A DNA stretch of 35,534 nucleotides from CAZWUK01 sp964636685 (GTDB lineage: Bacteria > Bacillota > Clostridia > Christensenellales > CAG-138): assembly GCA_964636685.1 (NCBI GenBank), contig CAZWUK010000013.1, positions 1 through 35,534 of the forward strand, written 5' to 3'. Below are positions 23,183-31,437 of this stretch, one piece after another. Position numbers and translations under genes: made by a program. How positions within the stretch are numbered: the first letter of the stretch is position 1; each line of letters begins with the position of its first letter. The notes under the pieces were generated by a model. That model did no database searches. It was not told where the DNA came from and was given only the letters and a program-made list of their open reading frames with translations.

Positions 23183-24084
23183 GGTGTCGTTCTTTGAATA
23201 AGTGGCCGTTTTGGAAAAACAAACAAACCATGGAGGAGAGCCTCAGCCGGATCGACATCAACCGCTGTCTGGAGGAAGGCGCGCTGCCAAACGATCTGCC
23301 GCCTGAATTGGCGACTTTTTTGGAGCGCTTTTGGGCTGCTGCCCGCAGCTATTACTCTTCAGACGCGCTGCAAAAACAAACGGCATTCTCTGTGCTGCAA
23401 AGCCAGGTAAACCCGCATTTTTTGTACAATTCGCTTGAGGCAATTCGAAGCGAGGCTTTGCTGGCCGACTGCAAGGGTATTGCGGAGATGACAGAAAAGC
23501 TTTCCCGCTATTATCGGTATACTATCAGCGGGTGGGATAATTTTGTAACGATCCATGACGAGCTTTTTAATTTGGACGATTATCTCTTTATTCAACAGTA
23601 CCGTTTCGGAAACCGTTTTTCCATGCAAAAAATCATTGAAGATGATGAACTGCTTCGCACCTATTTGCCCAAAATGACACTACAGCCGCTTGTGGAAAAC
23701 GCAATATTCCACGGGTTGGAACAAAAGAAGGGGGAGGGCCGCATTACGGTGCGCATAAGCGGCACTATACGTAAAATATATATCGTTATCAGTGATGACG
23801 GGGTTGGCATGTCTCAACGGAAGGTCGATCAAATCAACGATGAACTTCTCTCCGGTCAGGTGAAGCCGAAAACCTCCGATCATCACAGCGGCATCGCGCT
23901 TGCCAATGTGAATTCGCGCTTACGGCTGCACTTTGGCGCGGAATATGGCCTGCGCGTTAACAGTACCCCGCATTACGGAACAGATGTTGAAATTGTAATC
24001 CCGCGACTTGCCGAACAAGCCAATAGCTATGATATATCAAGGCAATGCCAGGTACAAAAGCCAGCTGAGGATTCACCGACATGA
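23179..24084 (+). CDS. soluble YesM/LytS-type histidine kinase (no membrane segment)
   Basis: This is a 301-residue sensor kinase. The histidine-kinase box is SQVNPHFLYNSLEAIR with phospho-accepting His80. The ATP-binding domain has N-box LQPLVENAIFHGLE with Asn174, D206-D-G-V-G-M-S as the G1 box, and GIALANVNSRLRLHFG as the G2 region. YesM-type kinases normally have two membrane helices, an extracellular sensor and HAMP. Here only about 75 polar residues precede the kinase core and no hydrophobic segment is seen. It must therefore receive its signal from another protein, most likely the next gene product. ATG 23179 overlaps the regulator stop. TTG 23194, with AGGTG 7 bases upstream, is an alternative start. 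Confidence 0.92.
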   Translation: MRCRSLNKWPFWKNKQTMEESLSRIDINRCLEEGALPNDLPPELATFLERFWAAARSYYSSDALQKQTAFSVLQSQVNPHFLYNSLEAIRSEALLADCKGIAEMTEKLSRYYRYTISGWDNFVTIHDELFNLDDYLFIQQYRFGNRFSMQKIIEDDELLRTYLPKMTLQPLVENAIFHGLEQKKGEGRITVRISGTIRKIYIVISDDGVGMSQRKVDQINDELLSGQVKPKTSDHHSGIALANVNSRLRLHFGAEYGLRVNSTPHYGTDVEIVIPRLAEQANSYDISRQCQVQKPAEDSPT

Positions 24085-25550
24085 GAGAATTGCTGCGAGT
24101 ACAGCATGTATTTACCGACCGGATGCAGGGCGCATGGCTATGCGACATGAATCTGTCGGTGTTCCGCGGGGAAACATTGGGGCTTGTCGGCATACATGGG
24201 TGTGGGAAGCGATGCGTCAAACAATTGCTTTCAGGCAAGGTGAAGCCGAGCAAGGGTCAACTGTATATTCACGAAAAACTGATAGAAAACAATGATTTTC
24301 ATGTCTTATTGCGGGCTGGAATTCAAGTGATTAGCGGGCGAAATGCACTGGTCAGCTCCATGTCGATTGGCGAGAATATGTTTCTGCTTCGGCGCAATCA
24401 GTGCTCTAAATTCTGCTTTCACGCAAAGCGTGCAGAAATTGAGACCGCCAACATTTTGAAGCAGTTTGGCATTTTGCAGGACGCCAGCCAACGGATAGAT
24501 CAATTGTCAGAATTTGAGCAGTATCTGTTTTGTATCGCAAAAGCCACCAGCTATGGGGCGCAGCTGATCGTGCTCGACATGGGGGACTCCAACTTCACCT
24601 ACCAGCAGCTTCGAATACTGTCCGGTCATATGCAACGACTTAAATCGGAGGGGATATCTTTTCTGGTGATTGGAGATGAACCAGAACCCCTGCTGGATGC
24701 TGCGGATCGTATTATCATTATGCAAGACGGACATGATGTAAAAACGCTTTATCGGGACACCGAGAAACTATCGGATTATACCTACTATTTGTCAGACATT
24801 GCAGGTCGAGTGCATCCTCAGCAATACGAAGAGACTCCTAAACCTTTACCGGCTCAGGAGAACACGGCCTTCTCCTTTGAACATGCAGAGGGCGCGCACT
24901 GCGTATTTCCTCGAGGCTGGGTTGTCGGGATATTTGATGCTGTGCGCGATGCGAATGCGAATTTGGAAAACTATCTGAATGATTTGATATCAAACAATCA
25001 TTTGACGCTGCTGGATAAGGATCATAAACCCATTCTGCCCCGCGTCGGCGGCGGGAAGAAAAGAAAAGCCTTAGCCGAGAGAATTTGCTCTATTCCGGAG
25101 AACAGCGGGAACATGCTGATTCCTTCCTTGAGCGTAAACGATAACCTTGCCATGCCTTTGAGAAACCGAATACGATTGATGCCGGGTATTATAACGCTTG
25201 CCGCAAAACAACATGTTGCCACGTCGTTCTGCCATACCATGGGTATGGATTCCTTGCCGCAGCGCGTCGAACTACTCACCCTGCTGGAACGAAAGCTCCT
25301 GTCCATTTTCCGCTGGGCTATGACAAAGCCAAAGCTGCTTTTGCTGGAAAATCCGGACGCCGGCTTGGATCTTGCTTCACGTGCCCGTGTGTTTCAGTAT
25401 CTGCGCAAGGTCTCGCAGGATGGTATCGGCGTAATTGTGGCAAGTCATAACATGCTTGTTTTGCAGGATGACTGTGATGTGCTGCTCCTCTGTGAAGACG
25501 CCCGATTTGTTCGAATGGCGACGCGTGGGGAAAGCTCTGCGATCCAATAG
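24081..25550 (+). CDS. degenerate two-domain ABC-ATPase homologue (probable pseudo-ATPase)
   Basis: This 489-residue protein has the RbsA/XylG two-domain layout but damaged nucleotide sites. In domain 1 the Walker A is GIHGCGKRC (37-45, Arg44 in place of Ser/Thr), the signature is LSEFEQ (142-147) and the Walker B is LIVLDMGDS (162-170) with Met167 in place of the catalytic Glu. The switch His is missing (FLVIGDE). In domain 2 no Walker A is seen (GIFDAVRDANANL, 283-295), and Walker B reads LLLLENPDAGLD (419-430, Asp to Glu and Glu to Asn). Only the switch His (ASHN) survives there. The frame is complete and well constrained, so it is not a decaying gene. It overlaps the kinase stop (ATGA). 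A scaffold or signal-transfer role is inferred. Confidence 0.85.
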   Translation: MRELLRVQHVFTDRMQGAWLCDMNLSVFRGETLGLVGIHGCGKRCVKQLLSGKVKPSKGQLYIHEKLIENNDFHVLLRAGIQVISGRNALVSSMSIGENMFLLRRNQCSKFCFHAKRAEIETANILKQFGILQDASQRIDQLSEFEQYLFCIAKATSYGAQLIVLDMGDSNFTYQQLRILSGHMQRLKSEGISFLVIGDEPEPLLDAADRIIIMQDGHDVKTLYRDTEKLSDYTYYLSDIAGRVHPQQYEETPKPLPAQENTAFSFEHAEGAHCVFPRGWVVGIFDAVRDANANLENYLNDLISNNHLTLLDKDHKPILPRVGGGKKRKALAERICSIPENSGNMLIPSLSVNDNLAMPLRNRIRLMPGIITLAAKQHVATSFCHTMGMDSLPQRVELLTLLERKLLSIFRWAMTKPKLLLLENPDAGLDLASRARVFQYLRKVSQDGIGVIVASHNMLVLQDDCDVLLLCEDARFVRMATRGESSAIQ

Positions 25551-25584
25551 CGAACAGAAAATTGAAAACTGTTAATTTTGCCCA

Positions 25585-25600
25585 CGGAATCTTAATTCCG
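25585..25600. promoter_or_regulatory. small hairpin upstream of the binding-protein gene
   Basis: CGGAAT-CTTA-ATTCCG (25585-25600), with a second stem GGATGG/CCATCC further down, lies in the 144-base leader before the binding-protein gene. Such hairpins can stabilise or separate the abundant binding-protein transcript. No T tract is present. Confidence 0.35.
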
Positions 25601-25694
25601 CTCCCTATGCGCTATCATACCCAGATGCTATGCTGGATGTATCGGATGGAAGAACATCTCCCATCCAATGAAAATAATTGGAGGAATATGGAAA

Positions 25695-26801
25695 ATGAAA
25701 AAAGTCATAGCCCTGCTGCTAGGTTTGATGATGGTCTTTGTCTGCCTGGCCGGTTGCGCCAGCAACAACGACTCTGCGGTGACTGCGACGGAAGCGCCGG
25801 TTGAGGAGCCCGTTTCCACTGTAGAGCCGGAAGAAACGGCTTCTACAGAAGAATTTGTTCAGGTTCCCGCTACTTCAACTGAAAAAGGTCAGTATAGCTT
25901 CCCGGATCGTTACCTTGGCCTTTCCTGGAATACGCTGGCAGTTCCGTTTTTTGTAGTTCTTTCCGAACAGATTCAGGCGCAGGCGGAAGCGGCCGGCACC
26001 AAATGTGATGTCGTATCTGCCGATTTTGACGTAGCAAAGCAGATTGAGCAGCTGGAAAACCTCGCCAGCATGGGCGTGACGGACATTATCATCATTCCGT
26101 TAGACGTAGATGCGCTGCGAGACACCATGAAGAAACTGCGTGCGCAAGGCATTAACATCCATTCCTTTGCATACGACTTCGGTCCCGATCCGGATTGCTA
26201 TGATTCCTGCACCTATGCCAATCAGTATGCAATCGGTCAGACGATTGCCGACAGCGCAAACGACTGGATCAATGGCAAATGGCCGGATGCGGCTGCTGAA
26301 AGCGTTGAAGTCGCCGTGATTACGCTGCCGATTGACAAGGACAATATTGAGCGTGATAAAGGCATTCTGGATGAGATTGCGAAGAATGAGAAAATTAAGC
26401 TTGTGAAAAACTTTGAGCTTACATCCATGGAATCCATTGACGCGCAGAACGCTGTGGACATGATCCTGATGGAGTATCCTACCGTCAAGGTGATTATCAC
26501 ACACTTTGCAAGTATGGCTCTTGCCGGAGACGAGCGGGCGCTGCTTCACTCTGAAATCGATCGTGACAATTTCGCCATTATTTCCGGTGACTTTGACGAC
26601 GAATTGGGCAGACGCATGCTTGCATCTCTGACCAACGACTCGCTGATTCGCGGCTCTGGAACCTATTCTCCTGACACCTATCGTCTGTTTGAGGTTTGCA
26701 TGGGCATGTTTGACGATCAGTTGGACGAATTCAAACGTTACAACTTTGACGTATTCAAAATAACGCCTGAAACCTGTCAAACGTATATGAGCGCGAACTA
26801 A
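25695..26801 (+). CDS. sugar-binding lipoprotein of an ABC importer
   Basis: This 368-residue lipoprotein has a signal peptide MKKVIALLLGLMMVFVCLAG and lipobox Cys21, then an acidic Ser/Thr/Glu linker (about 25-65). A periplasmic-binding-protein fold of the ribose/LacI-like type 1 class follows: VPFFVVLSEQIQAQAEAAG, QIEQLENLASMGVTDIIIIP, the D-rich hinge DVDALRDTMKKL, and ISGDFDDELGRR near the second-lobe junction. It would be anchored to the outer face of the membrane and deliver its ligand to the permease at 20436. ATG 25695 was chosen because GGAGG is 10 bases upstream and it gives a clean signal peptide. It follows the pseudo-ATPase, so it may also act as a sensor input. Confidence 0.94.
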   Translation: MKKVIALLLGLMMVFVCLAGCASNNDSAVTATEAPVEEPVSTVEPEETASTEEFVQVPATSTEKGQYSFPDRYLGLSWNTLAVPFFVVLSEQIQAQAEAAGTKCDVVSADFDVAKQIEQLENLASMGVTDIIIIPLDVDALRDTMKKLRAQGINIHSFAYDFGPDPDCYDSCTYANQYAIGQTIADSANDWINGKWPDAAAESVEVAVITLPIDKDNIERDKGILDEIAKNEKIKLVKNFELTSMESIDAQNAVDMILMEYPTVKVIITHFASMALAGDERALLHSEIDRDNFAIISGDFDDELGRRMLASLTNDSLIRGSGTYSPDTYRLFEVCMGMFDDQLDEFKRYNFDVFKITPETCQTYMSAN

Positions 26802-26821
26802 AATACAAACTATTATTTCAA

Positions 26822-26852
26822 TCACAGGCCGGAGAACATCTCCGGCCTGTGA
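26822..26852 (+). terminator. perfect 13-bp hairpin after the binding-protein gene
   Basis: TCACAGGCCGGAG (26822-26834) pairs fully with CTCCGGCCTGTGA (26840-26852) around AACAT. No T tract follows, so it may protect the 3' end rather than terminate by itself. Confidence 0.6.
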
Positions 26853-26858
26853 CAAACT

Positions 26859-27090
26859 ATGAAAAGACATTCAGATTTGACAATATTATCGCTTGAAGAC
26901 CTTCTGACCTCTAAACAACAGGAAGCATGGCAAAACTACCCCATTGAACAATTCGTTGCGGTAAAAAACTGCCGCAGCTGAAATAAAACCTCCGAGGATT
27001 GAAACCAGGAAGCTTTCCGGAATTTCTTTAGCAGTCTGGTCAAAGTTCGGAAAAACGATCGGTTGGTAACTTAAGTAAGGAGTATTTATT
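26859..27090. other. intergenic stretch with an unassigned 40-codon frame
   Basis: A 40-residue frame from ATG 26859 to TGA 26979-26981 (MKRHSDLTILSLEDLLTSKQ at the start) looks protein-like but has no ribosome binding site. It may be a remnant or chance. The rest up to the hydrolase start shows only the AAGGAG site of that gene. Confidence 0.25.
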
Positions 27091-27960
27091 ATGATAAAAG
27101 ATATACAAATCACCCCCAAGCAAGGAGACGTTATCCCATACGCGAATGTTCCCTATACGCTTCGGCAGAACATGTTCAATCAACAGATCCGACCGATGTG
27201 TATGAATATTTTTCGCCCGTTTTATGAGCGTCCACTTGGAGATATCAGCGGTGTGGAAAAACGACCTTTGATCGTATATTACGGCGGCGGCGCATGGCGG
27301 GAGGTGGCGCCATGGCGACACGCGCAGGAACTGATTTATTATGCTCGGCACGGGTATGTTGTGGCATCCGTGGATTATACAGTTAGCGCAACAATTCCGT
27401 TTCCGGCGGCTGTGGAAGACGCTAAGACAGCTGTTCGCTTTTTGAAGGTCAACGCCGGTCGATTTGGAATTGATGAAAACCGCATCGCTGTAATGGGCGA
27501 TTCCGCCGGCGCGCATCTTGCGTTGATGGTGGCTGCCAGCGCGAAAAGCGGCGCTTTCCGAACAGATGAATATCCGGATGTGACGGATGAGGTGCAGGCG
27601 GCTGTGGATTTTTTTGGCCCTACGGATTTTGGAGAACTTCTTACGGATTTTGACCGCGAGAACGGGTTGTCCTTCTATAGTGAATTCTTTGGGCAAGCAT
27701 TGGCAAGCGCACCTGAAATCGCAACACAGGCGAGCCCCATAACCTATGTCACGCCCGAAACGCCTCCGGTTATGCTTGTCCATGGTACGGCGGATACCCT
27801 GGTTCCAATCGCGCACAGTGAGCGGATGTATGATGCGTTGCTTCAAAGCGGCGTAAGAGCGGAACTTTACCGTATTATGGATGCTGAACACAGCGATGTG
27901 CATTTTTCGCAAAATGAAATGCTGGATCTTGTATTGGAGTTTCTTGCCCGCACGATTTAG
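27091..27960 (+). CDS. alpha/beta hydrolase (carboxylesterase, BD-FAE/HSL-like)
   Basis: This 289-residue serine hydrolase has YYGGGAWREV as the oxyanion motif (HGGG replaced by YGGG), the nucleophile elbow GDSAGAHLA with Ser138, Asp235 (HGTADTLVP) and His267 (AEHSDVHF). ALKFL-like VRFLKVNAGRFGID is typical of the BD-FAE/esterase-lipase group. There is no signal peptide, so it is cytoplasmic. The ATG follows AAGGAG. It lies 130 bases beyond the structured hairpin that ends the binding-protein transcript and is the second esterase in the nucleoside island. The substrate is unknown, and deacylation of imported glycosides is a reasonable guess. Confidence 0.88.
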   Translation: MIKDIQITPKQGDVIPYANVPYTLRQNMFNQQIRPMCMNIFRPFYERPLGDISGVEKRPLIVYYGGGAWREVAPWRHAQELIYYARHGYVVASVDYTVSATIPFPAAVEDAKTAVRFLKVNAGRFGIDENRIAVMGDSAGAHLALMVAASAKSGAFRTDEYPDVTDEVQAAVDFFGPTDFGELLTDFDRENGLSFYSEFFGQALASAPEIATQASPITYVTPETPPVMLVHGTADTLVPIAHSERMYDALLQSGVRAELYRIMDAEHSDVHFSQNEMLDLVLEFLARTI

Positions 27961-27970
27961 CGCCTGTTTA

Positions 27971-28348
27971 ACGGCTGTATGCGGCGCATACCATAATCAA
28001 AAACGGTCATAAGGTTTATATCGAAAAAACTGCTAGGAAAATACGTGTATTCGCGTCCTGCGCAAAAATGAATAATGAGGATCGCTCTAAAAGTACCGAG
28101 CTGCGCAAGATCTTGATGAGATGATTGAAATTGCGACTAACCGCCAATGGGAAAAGACAAAGCATAGCGAAATAGATGCGGTAGATGCCATGTTCGGTTT
28201 TTTAAAACATGATACTCTTAGGATTGATTACAGATTGTATCTGGTCAGCCCGTCCGAAAAGGCTACCAAGCGACTTGCGAATATGATAAAGTCCAGGGGC
28301 TGTTTTGCTACAGCCCCTGAACCGGAGAAACAAGTCCTCTGGCTGTGA
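27971..28348 (+). pseudogene. frameshifted remnant of an unknown gene
   Basis: One frame from about 27971 reads KNGHKVYIEKTARKIRVFAS and ends SKSTELRKILMR at a TGA. A one-base shift near 28105 continues it as DEMIEIATNRQWEKTKHSEI and on through DTLRIDYRLYLVSPSEKATK to TGA 28346-28348. Both parts are rich in charged residues like real protein. Neither has a ribosome binding site. The tail overlaps a hairpin AGGGGCTGT/ACAGCCCCT (28295-28303, 28310-28318). No family is recognised. Confidence 0.4.
28295..28318. repeat. 9-bp perfect hairpin AGGGGCTGT/ACAGCCCCT
   Basis: The arms pair perfectly around a 6-base loop. No T run follows. It may terminate or stabilise the transcript of the hydrolase or remnant. 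Confidence 0.4.
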
Positions 28349-28447
28349 AAAATTTTATATTATTTCATTGTCCTCTTGACGGGGTGCGGTTCAAAACGGT
28401 GATGCCCTGCTTTTCTGTTATGTACTAACATCCCCAATATATACAAG

Positions 28448-28487
28448 AAATCCGAACTCAGACCCTATCGGGATTAAGTTCGGATTT
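28448..28487 (-). terminator. hairpin downstream of tRNA-Ala
   Basis: AAATCCGAACT (28448-28458) pairs perfectly with AGTTCGGATTT (28477-28487). It begins nine bases beyond the tRNA 3' end in the direction of tRNA transcription. The following bases are moderately T-rich on the minus strand. Confidence 0.6.
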
Positions 28488-28495
28488 CTCAAGTG

Positions 28496-28571
28496 TGGTG
28501 GAGCATAGGAGACTCGAACTCCTGACATCCACACTGCCAGTGTGGCACTCTACCAACTGAGCTAATGCCCC
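28496..28571 (-). tRNA. tRNA-Ala (anticodon GGC)
   Basis: Read on the minus strand this 76-base gene folds as a complete cloverleaf. The acceptor stem GGGGCAT/ATGCTCC has one G-T pair. The D arm is GCTC-AGTTGGTA-GAGT. The anticodon stem CCACA/TGTGG encloses CTGGCAG with anticodon GGC. The T arm is AGGAG-TTCGAGT-CTCCT. Discriminator A and an encoded CCA follow (CCA at 28496-28498). It would read GCC/GCU alanine codons. Confidence 0.97.
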
Positions 28572-28684
28572 TCGACGCTTGGTTATTATAAAGCATTACA
28601 CAAAATTTGTAAAGCTTATTTTTTCCGATTTATAAAAACAGGATTCGCCATTTCGTCAAAACTATGAATTTTCCTATCGAAAAG

Positions 28685-28713
28685 CAGACACCGCTGAAAA
28701 CCTATGCTATAAT
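28685..28713 (+). promoter_or_regulatory. promoter for the class A PBP gene
   Basis: CAGACA (28685-28690, sharing GACA with the -35 consensus), a 17-base spacer and TATAAT (28708-28713) lie 27 bases before the ATG. Confidence 0.65.
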
Positions 28714-28740
28714 AATACCACTATTTTGAAAGGTATCAGT

Positions 28741-31437
28741 ATGTCAAAAAAGAGTGAACCTTTGGATTTACAGCCTGTAAACAGACTGGCCATAGATAGA
28801 GATGAACAGACGGAGGAGACGCCGCTTTTCAAAAAAAGTCCTGCAAAGAGACCTTTTTTTCTTGCTGTTTTGTTTACTTCCCTGAAACTGTTGATTTTTG
28901 CATTTGCGGTTCTTTGCTTCTGCTTGTTAGGGATTGGCATTGGCGTTGCAAAAGCATATATTGAGACTGTTCCGACGCTTGACGTCGCACAGCTGACGAT
29001 TTCCGATCGAACGTCTTTTCTTTATGATATGAACGGCGATCTTATCACCTCCATTGCAGATGTGGAATACCGGGACTGGGTTGATATCGAGAATATACCG
29101 GATATGCTGAAAAATGCGTTTATCGCTGTAGAGGATGTGCGTTTCTATAAGCATTCCGGCGTGGATTTTAAACGCATTTTCTCGGCTGCTCTCGAGGTTC
29201 TCGGGAACAGCAATTCTTCCGGCGGAAGCACGCTGACGCAACAGCTGATAAAGAATAAAATTCTTGGTTCCGAGCGAACCTACAAACGCAAGATACAGGA
29301 AGCATACCTTGCCCTGGAACTCGAACAGATCATTGGCAAAGATGATATCCTGGAGGCATATCTGAACGATATTCATTTGGGCGAATCAAACTATGGCGTT
29401 AAGACCGCAGCGATGGATTATTTCGGCAAAGAGCTAAACCAGCTGACGATACGCGAGTGTGCGATGCTGGCCGGTCTTACTCAAAATCCATATCGCTATA
29501 ATCCTCGAAAAAACATGTACCAGCGGGACAAGATGGATGTGACAGACGCGCGCACGGATTCCGTGCTGGGGAAGATGTATCAGGCTGGGTATATAACGTC
29601 CGAGCAGTACCAGACCGCATTAACCGAAACGGTAAACATTATACAGGTAAGCCAGCAAAAGCAGATGTATGAGATGGCTTATTTTGTCGAGTACGCAATC
29701 CGTGATGTTGTGACGCATCTTTTGACGCAGCGCGGGTTGACCGACACAAGCGCTAACCGCAGCGCAATTGAAAACGAACTGCGCACCGGCGGGTATCACA
29801 TCTATACAACGGTTGATCCGAAGGTTCAGAACACCGTGCAGACGTCTCTGTCAACATGGGAAAAATATCCAACGTTGGCAGACAGTTCAAAAGCGATGAT
29901 TATTGAAACGAACAATGATGGTACGGTGCTTGAAACGGTTGAACCGCAGTCGGCTGCTGTGGTATTTGATTATCATACTGGGGAGCTGCGCGCAATTGTC
30001 GGCGGCAGGGACGAGCCTACCATCCGGAAAGGAATGAATCGCGCCTATCAGAGCTTTACAGAAGTAGGATCATCGATCAAACCGCTTACGGTATATGGCC
30101 CCGCATTGGACATGGGACTTTCTCCCGCGACGGTCATCGCCAATATGGATGGAGCGATTGACGGGTGGAATACCACGTCCGGCTATCCGGCGGGAGGATT
30201 GACGTCGCGCTATGGCCCGGTTACGATCCGGCGCGGCGTGATGAGCTCTTTGAACGTTGTAGCGGCACGTGTGCTGTATGATTATGTCACGCCGAGCGTC
30301 GCGGCCAACTACCTGTATCAGCTGGGCGCGGATCCGTCAAAGGTTAACGTAGACGGCCCTGGCCTTGCGCTTGGCACGTCCGGACTGACGCCGATCCAGA
30401 TGGCGGCAGCTTACGGCACAATCGCAAACGGCGGTGTATATCAGGAGCCGCTTTCATTTACAAAAGTATTGGACGCAGAACAGAATGTCATTCTTGACGC
30501 GGATCAGGTACGTGACGTTCACCGGGTGTATAAAGAAAGCACGGCGTACCTTCTAATTGATATCCTTACGGACGCCGTAAAATCTGGTACCGGCACAAAA
30601 GCGCAGATCAGCGATATTACGGTTGCTGGAAAAACGGGTACCAACTCCGATTACGGCAGCGTATATTTCGCGGGAATTACGCCGTATTATGCCTCTACAG
30701 TATTTATTGGGCATGATTATCCCGTGAATAAGTTAAAAAAGGGCGCTTCCGGCGGAGACTACGCCGCACCGCTCTGGCAAGCATATATGTCGGAGATTCA
30801 TGAGGGCCTGGAAAACCGTGCAATATTCGATGCTGATCCAACTTCCCTGGGATTGGTGAAGAAAACGGTTTGTTCCGTTTCCGGTCTTTTGGCGACTGAT
30901 GCTTGCAGCGATGATCCGGATCACAAGCCTGTGACCGACTGGTTCTACGCTTCAGACGCGCCAACGACCTATTGTGACATGCACGTTACGCTGGCGGTAT
31001 GCCAGACCTCAGGTGGATTGGCAACGGATTTTTGCCCATCAAACGAGGTTGTAAAGACAAGCATCGTTTTAGTCCGACCGGATTCGCAGTTTTGGAAATT
31101 TGAAGACGAGTATCTGCTCAAGGGCATTCCTTCCGCTGTTCGGACGGAATCTACGATGGAAGAATATGTTGCGTCATTCCAGACCTGTACCGTTCATGCA
31201 CAGGGATCGTTATCCGTTTTCGAATTAAGGACGAAGGCGGAAGCGCTTGTTAATACCGTCCAGCAGTATCTCAGCTCCGGCGCCCGCTTTGGTGAAGAAG
31301 AACGAATTCTGCTGAACAGCGACATCTCGCTTTTGCTTGGATCTTTGTCCGGATATGAATATTCGCAGATAGAGCCTTTGTATGCGGCGCTTCAGAACGA
31401 TTTTGCGAAAATCCTGAACCAATATCCAACGCCATGA
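28741..31437 (+). CDS. class A penicillin-binding protein (PBP1A type)
   Basis: This 898-residue bifunctional peptidoglycan synthase has a cytoplasmic tail (1-38) and a membrane anchor (about 39-70). A GT51 transglycosylase domain follows with catalytic Glu131 (AVEDVRFYKH) and GGSTLTQQLIKN (161-172). The transpeptidase domain has Ser444-S-I-Lys447 as SxxK and KTGT starting near residue 631. It polymerises and cross-links cell wall at the outer membrane face. A C-terminal extension of about 170 residues with cysteine pairs (VCSVSGLLATDACSDD, VCQTSGGLATDFC) is typical of many Clostridia PBPs. ATG 28741 follows AAAGG. TTG 28726 is in frame but less likely. It overlaps the next gene by four bases. 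Confidence 0.96.
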   Translation: MSKKSEPLDLQPVNRLAIDRDEQTEETPLFKKSPAKRPFFLAVLFTSLKLLIFAFAVLCFCLLGIGIGVAKAYIETVPTLDVAQLTISDRTSFLYDMNGDLITSIADVEYRDWVDIENIPDMLKNAFIAVEDVRFYKHSGVDFKRIFSAALEVLGNSNSSGGSTLTQQLIKNKILGSERTYKRKIQEAYLALELEQIIGKDDILEAYLNDIHLGESNYGVKTAAMDYFGKELNQLTIRECAMLAGLTQNPYRYNPRKNMYQRDKMDVTDARTDSVLGKMYQAGYITSEQYQTALTETVNIIQVSQQKQMYEMAYFVEYAIRDVVTHLLTQRGLTDTSANRSAIENELRTGGYHIYTTVDPKVQNTVQTSLSTWEKYPTLADSSKAMIIETNNDGTVLETVEPQSAAVVFDYHTGELRAIVGGRDEPTIRKGMNRAYQSFTEVGSSIKPLTVYGPALDMGLSPATVIANMDGAIDGWNTTSGYPAGGLTSRYGPVTIRRGVMSSLNVVAARVLYDYVTPSVAANYLYQLGADPSKVNVDGPGLALGTSGLTPIQMAAAYGTIANGGVYQEPLSFTKVLDAEQNVILDADQVRDVHRVYKESTAYLLIDILTDAVKSGTGTKAQISDITVAGKTGTNSDYGSVYFAGITPYYASTVFIGHDYPVNKLKKGASGGDYAAPLWQAYMSEIHEGLENRAIFDADPTSLGLVKKTVCSVSGLLATDACSDDPDHKPVTDWFYASDAPTTYCDMHVTLAVCQTSGGLATDFCPSNEVVKTSIVLVRPDSQFWKFEDEYLLKGIPSAVRTESTMEEYVASFQTCTVHAQGSLSVFELRTKAEALVNTVQQYLSSGARFGEEERILLNSDISLLLGSLSGYEYSQIEPLYAALQNDFAKILNQYPTP

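Noticed and set aside
27040..27912. Minus-strand open frame of 290 codons opposite the alpha/beta hydrolase
   Set aside because: The plus-strand gene has the complete catalytic triad and a strong ribosome binding site. The antisense translation is Arg/His/Cys-rich with no domain.
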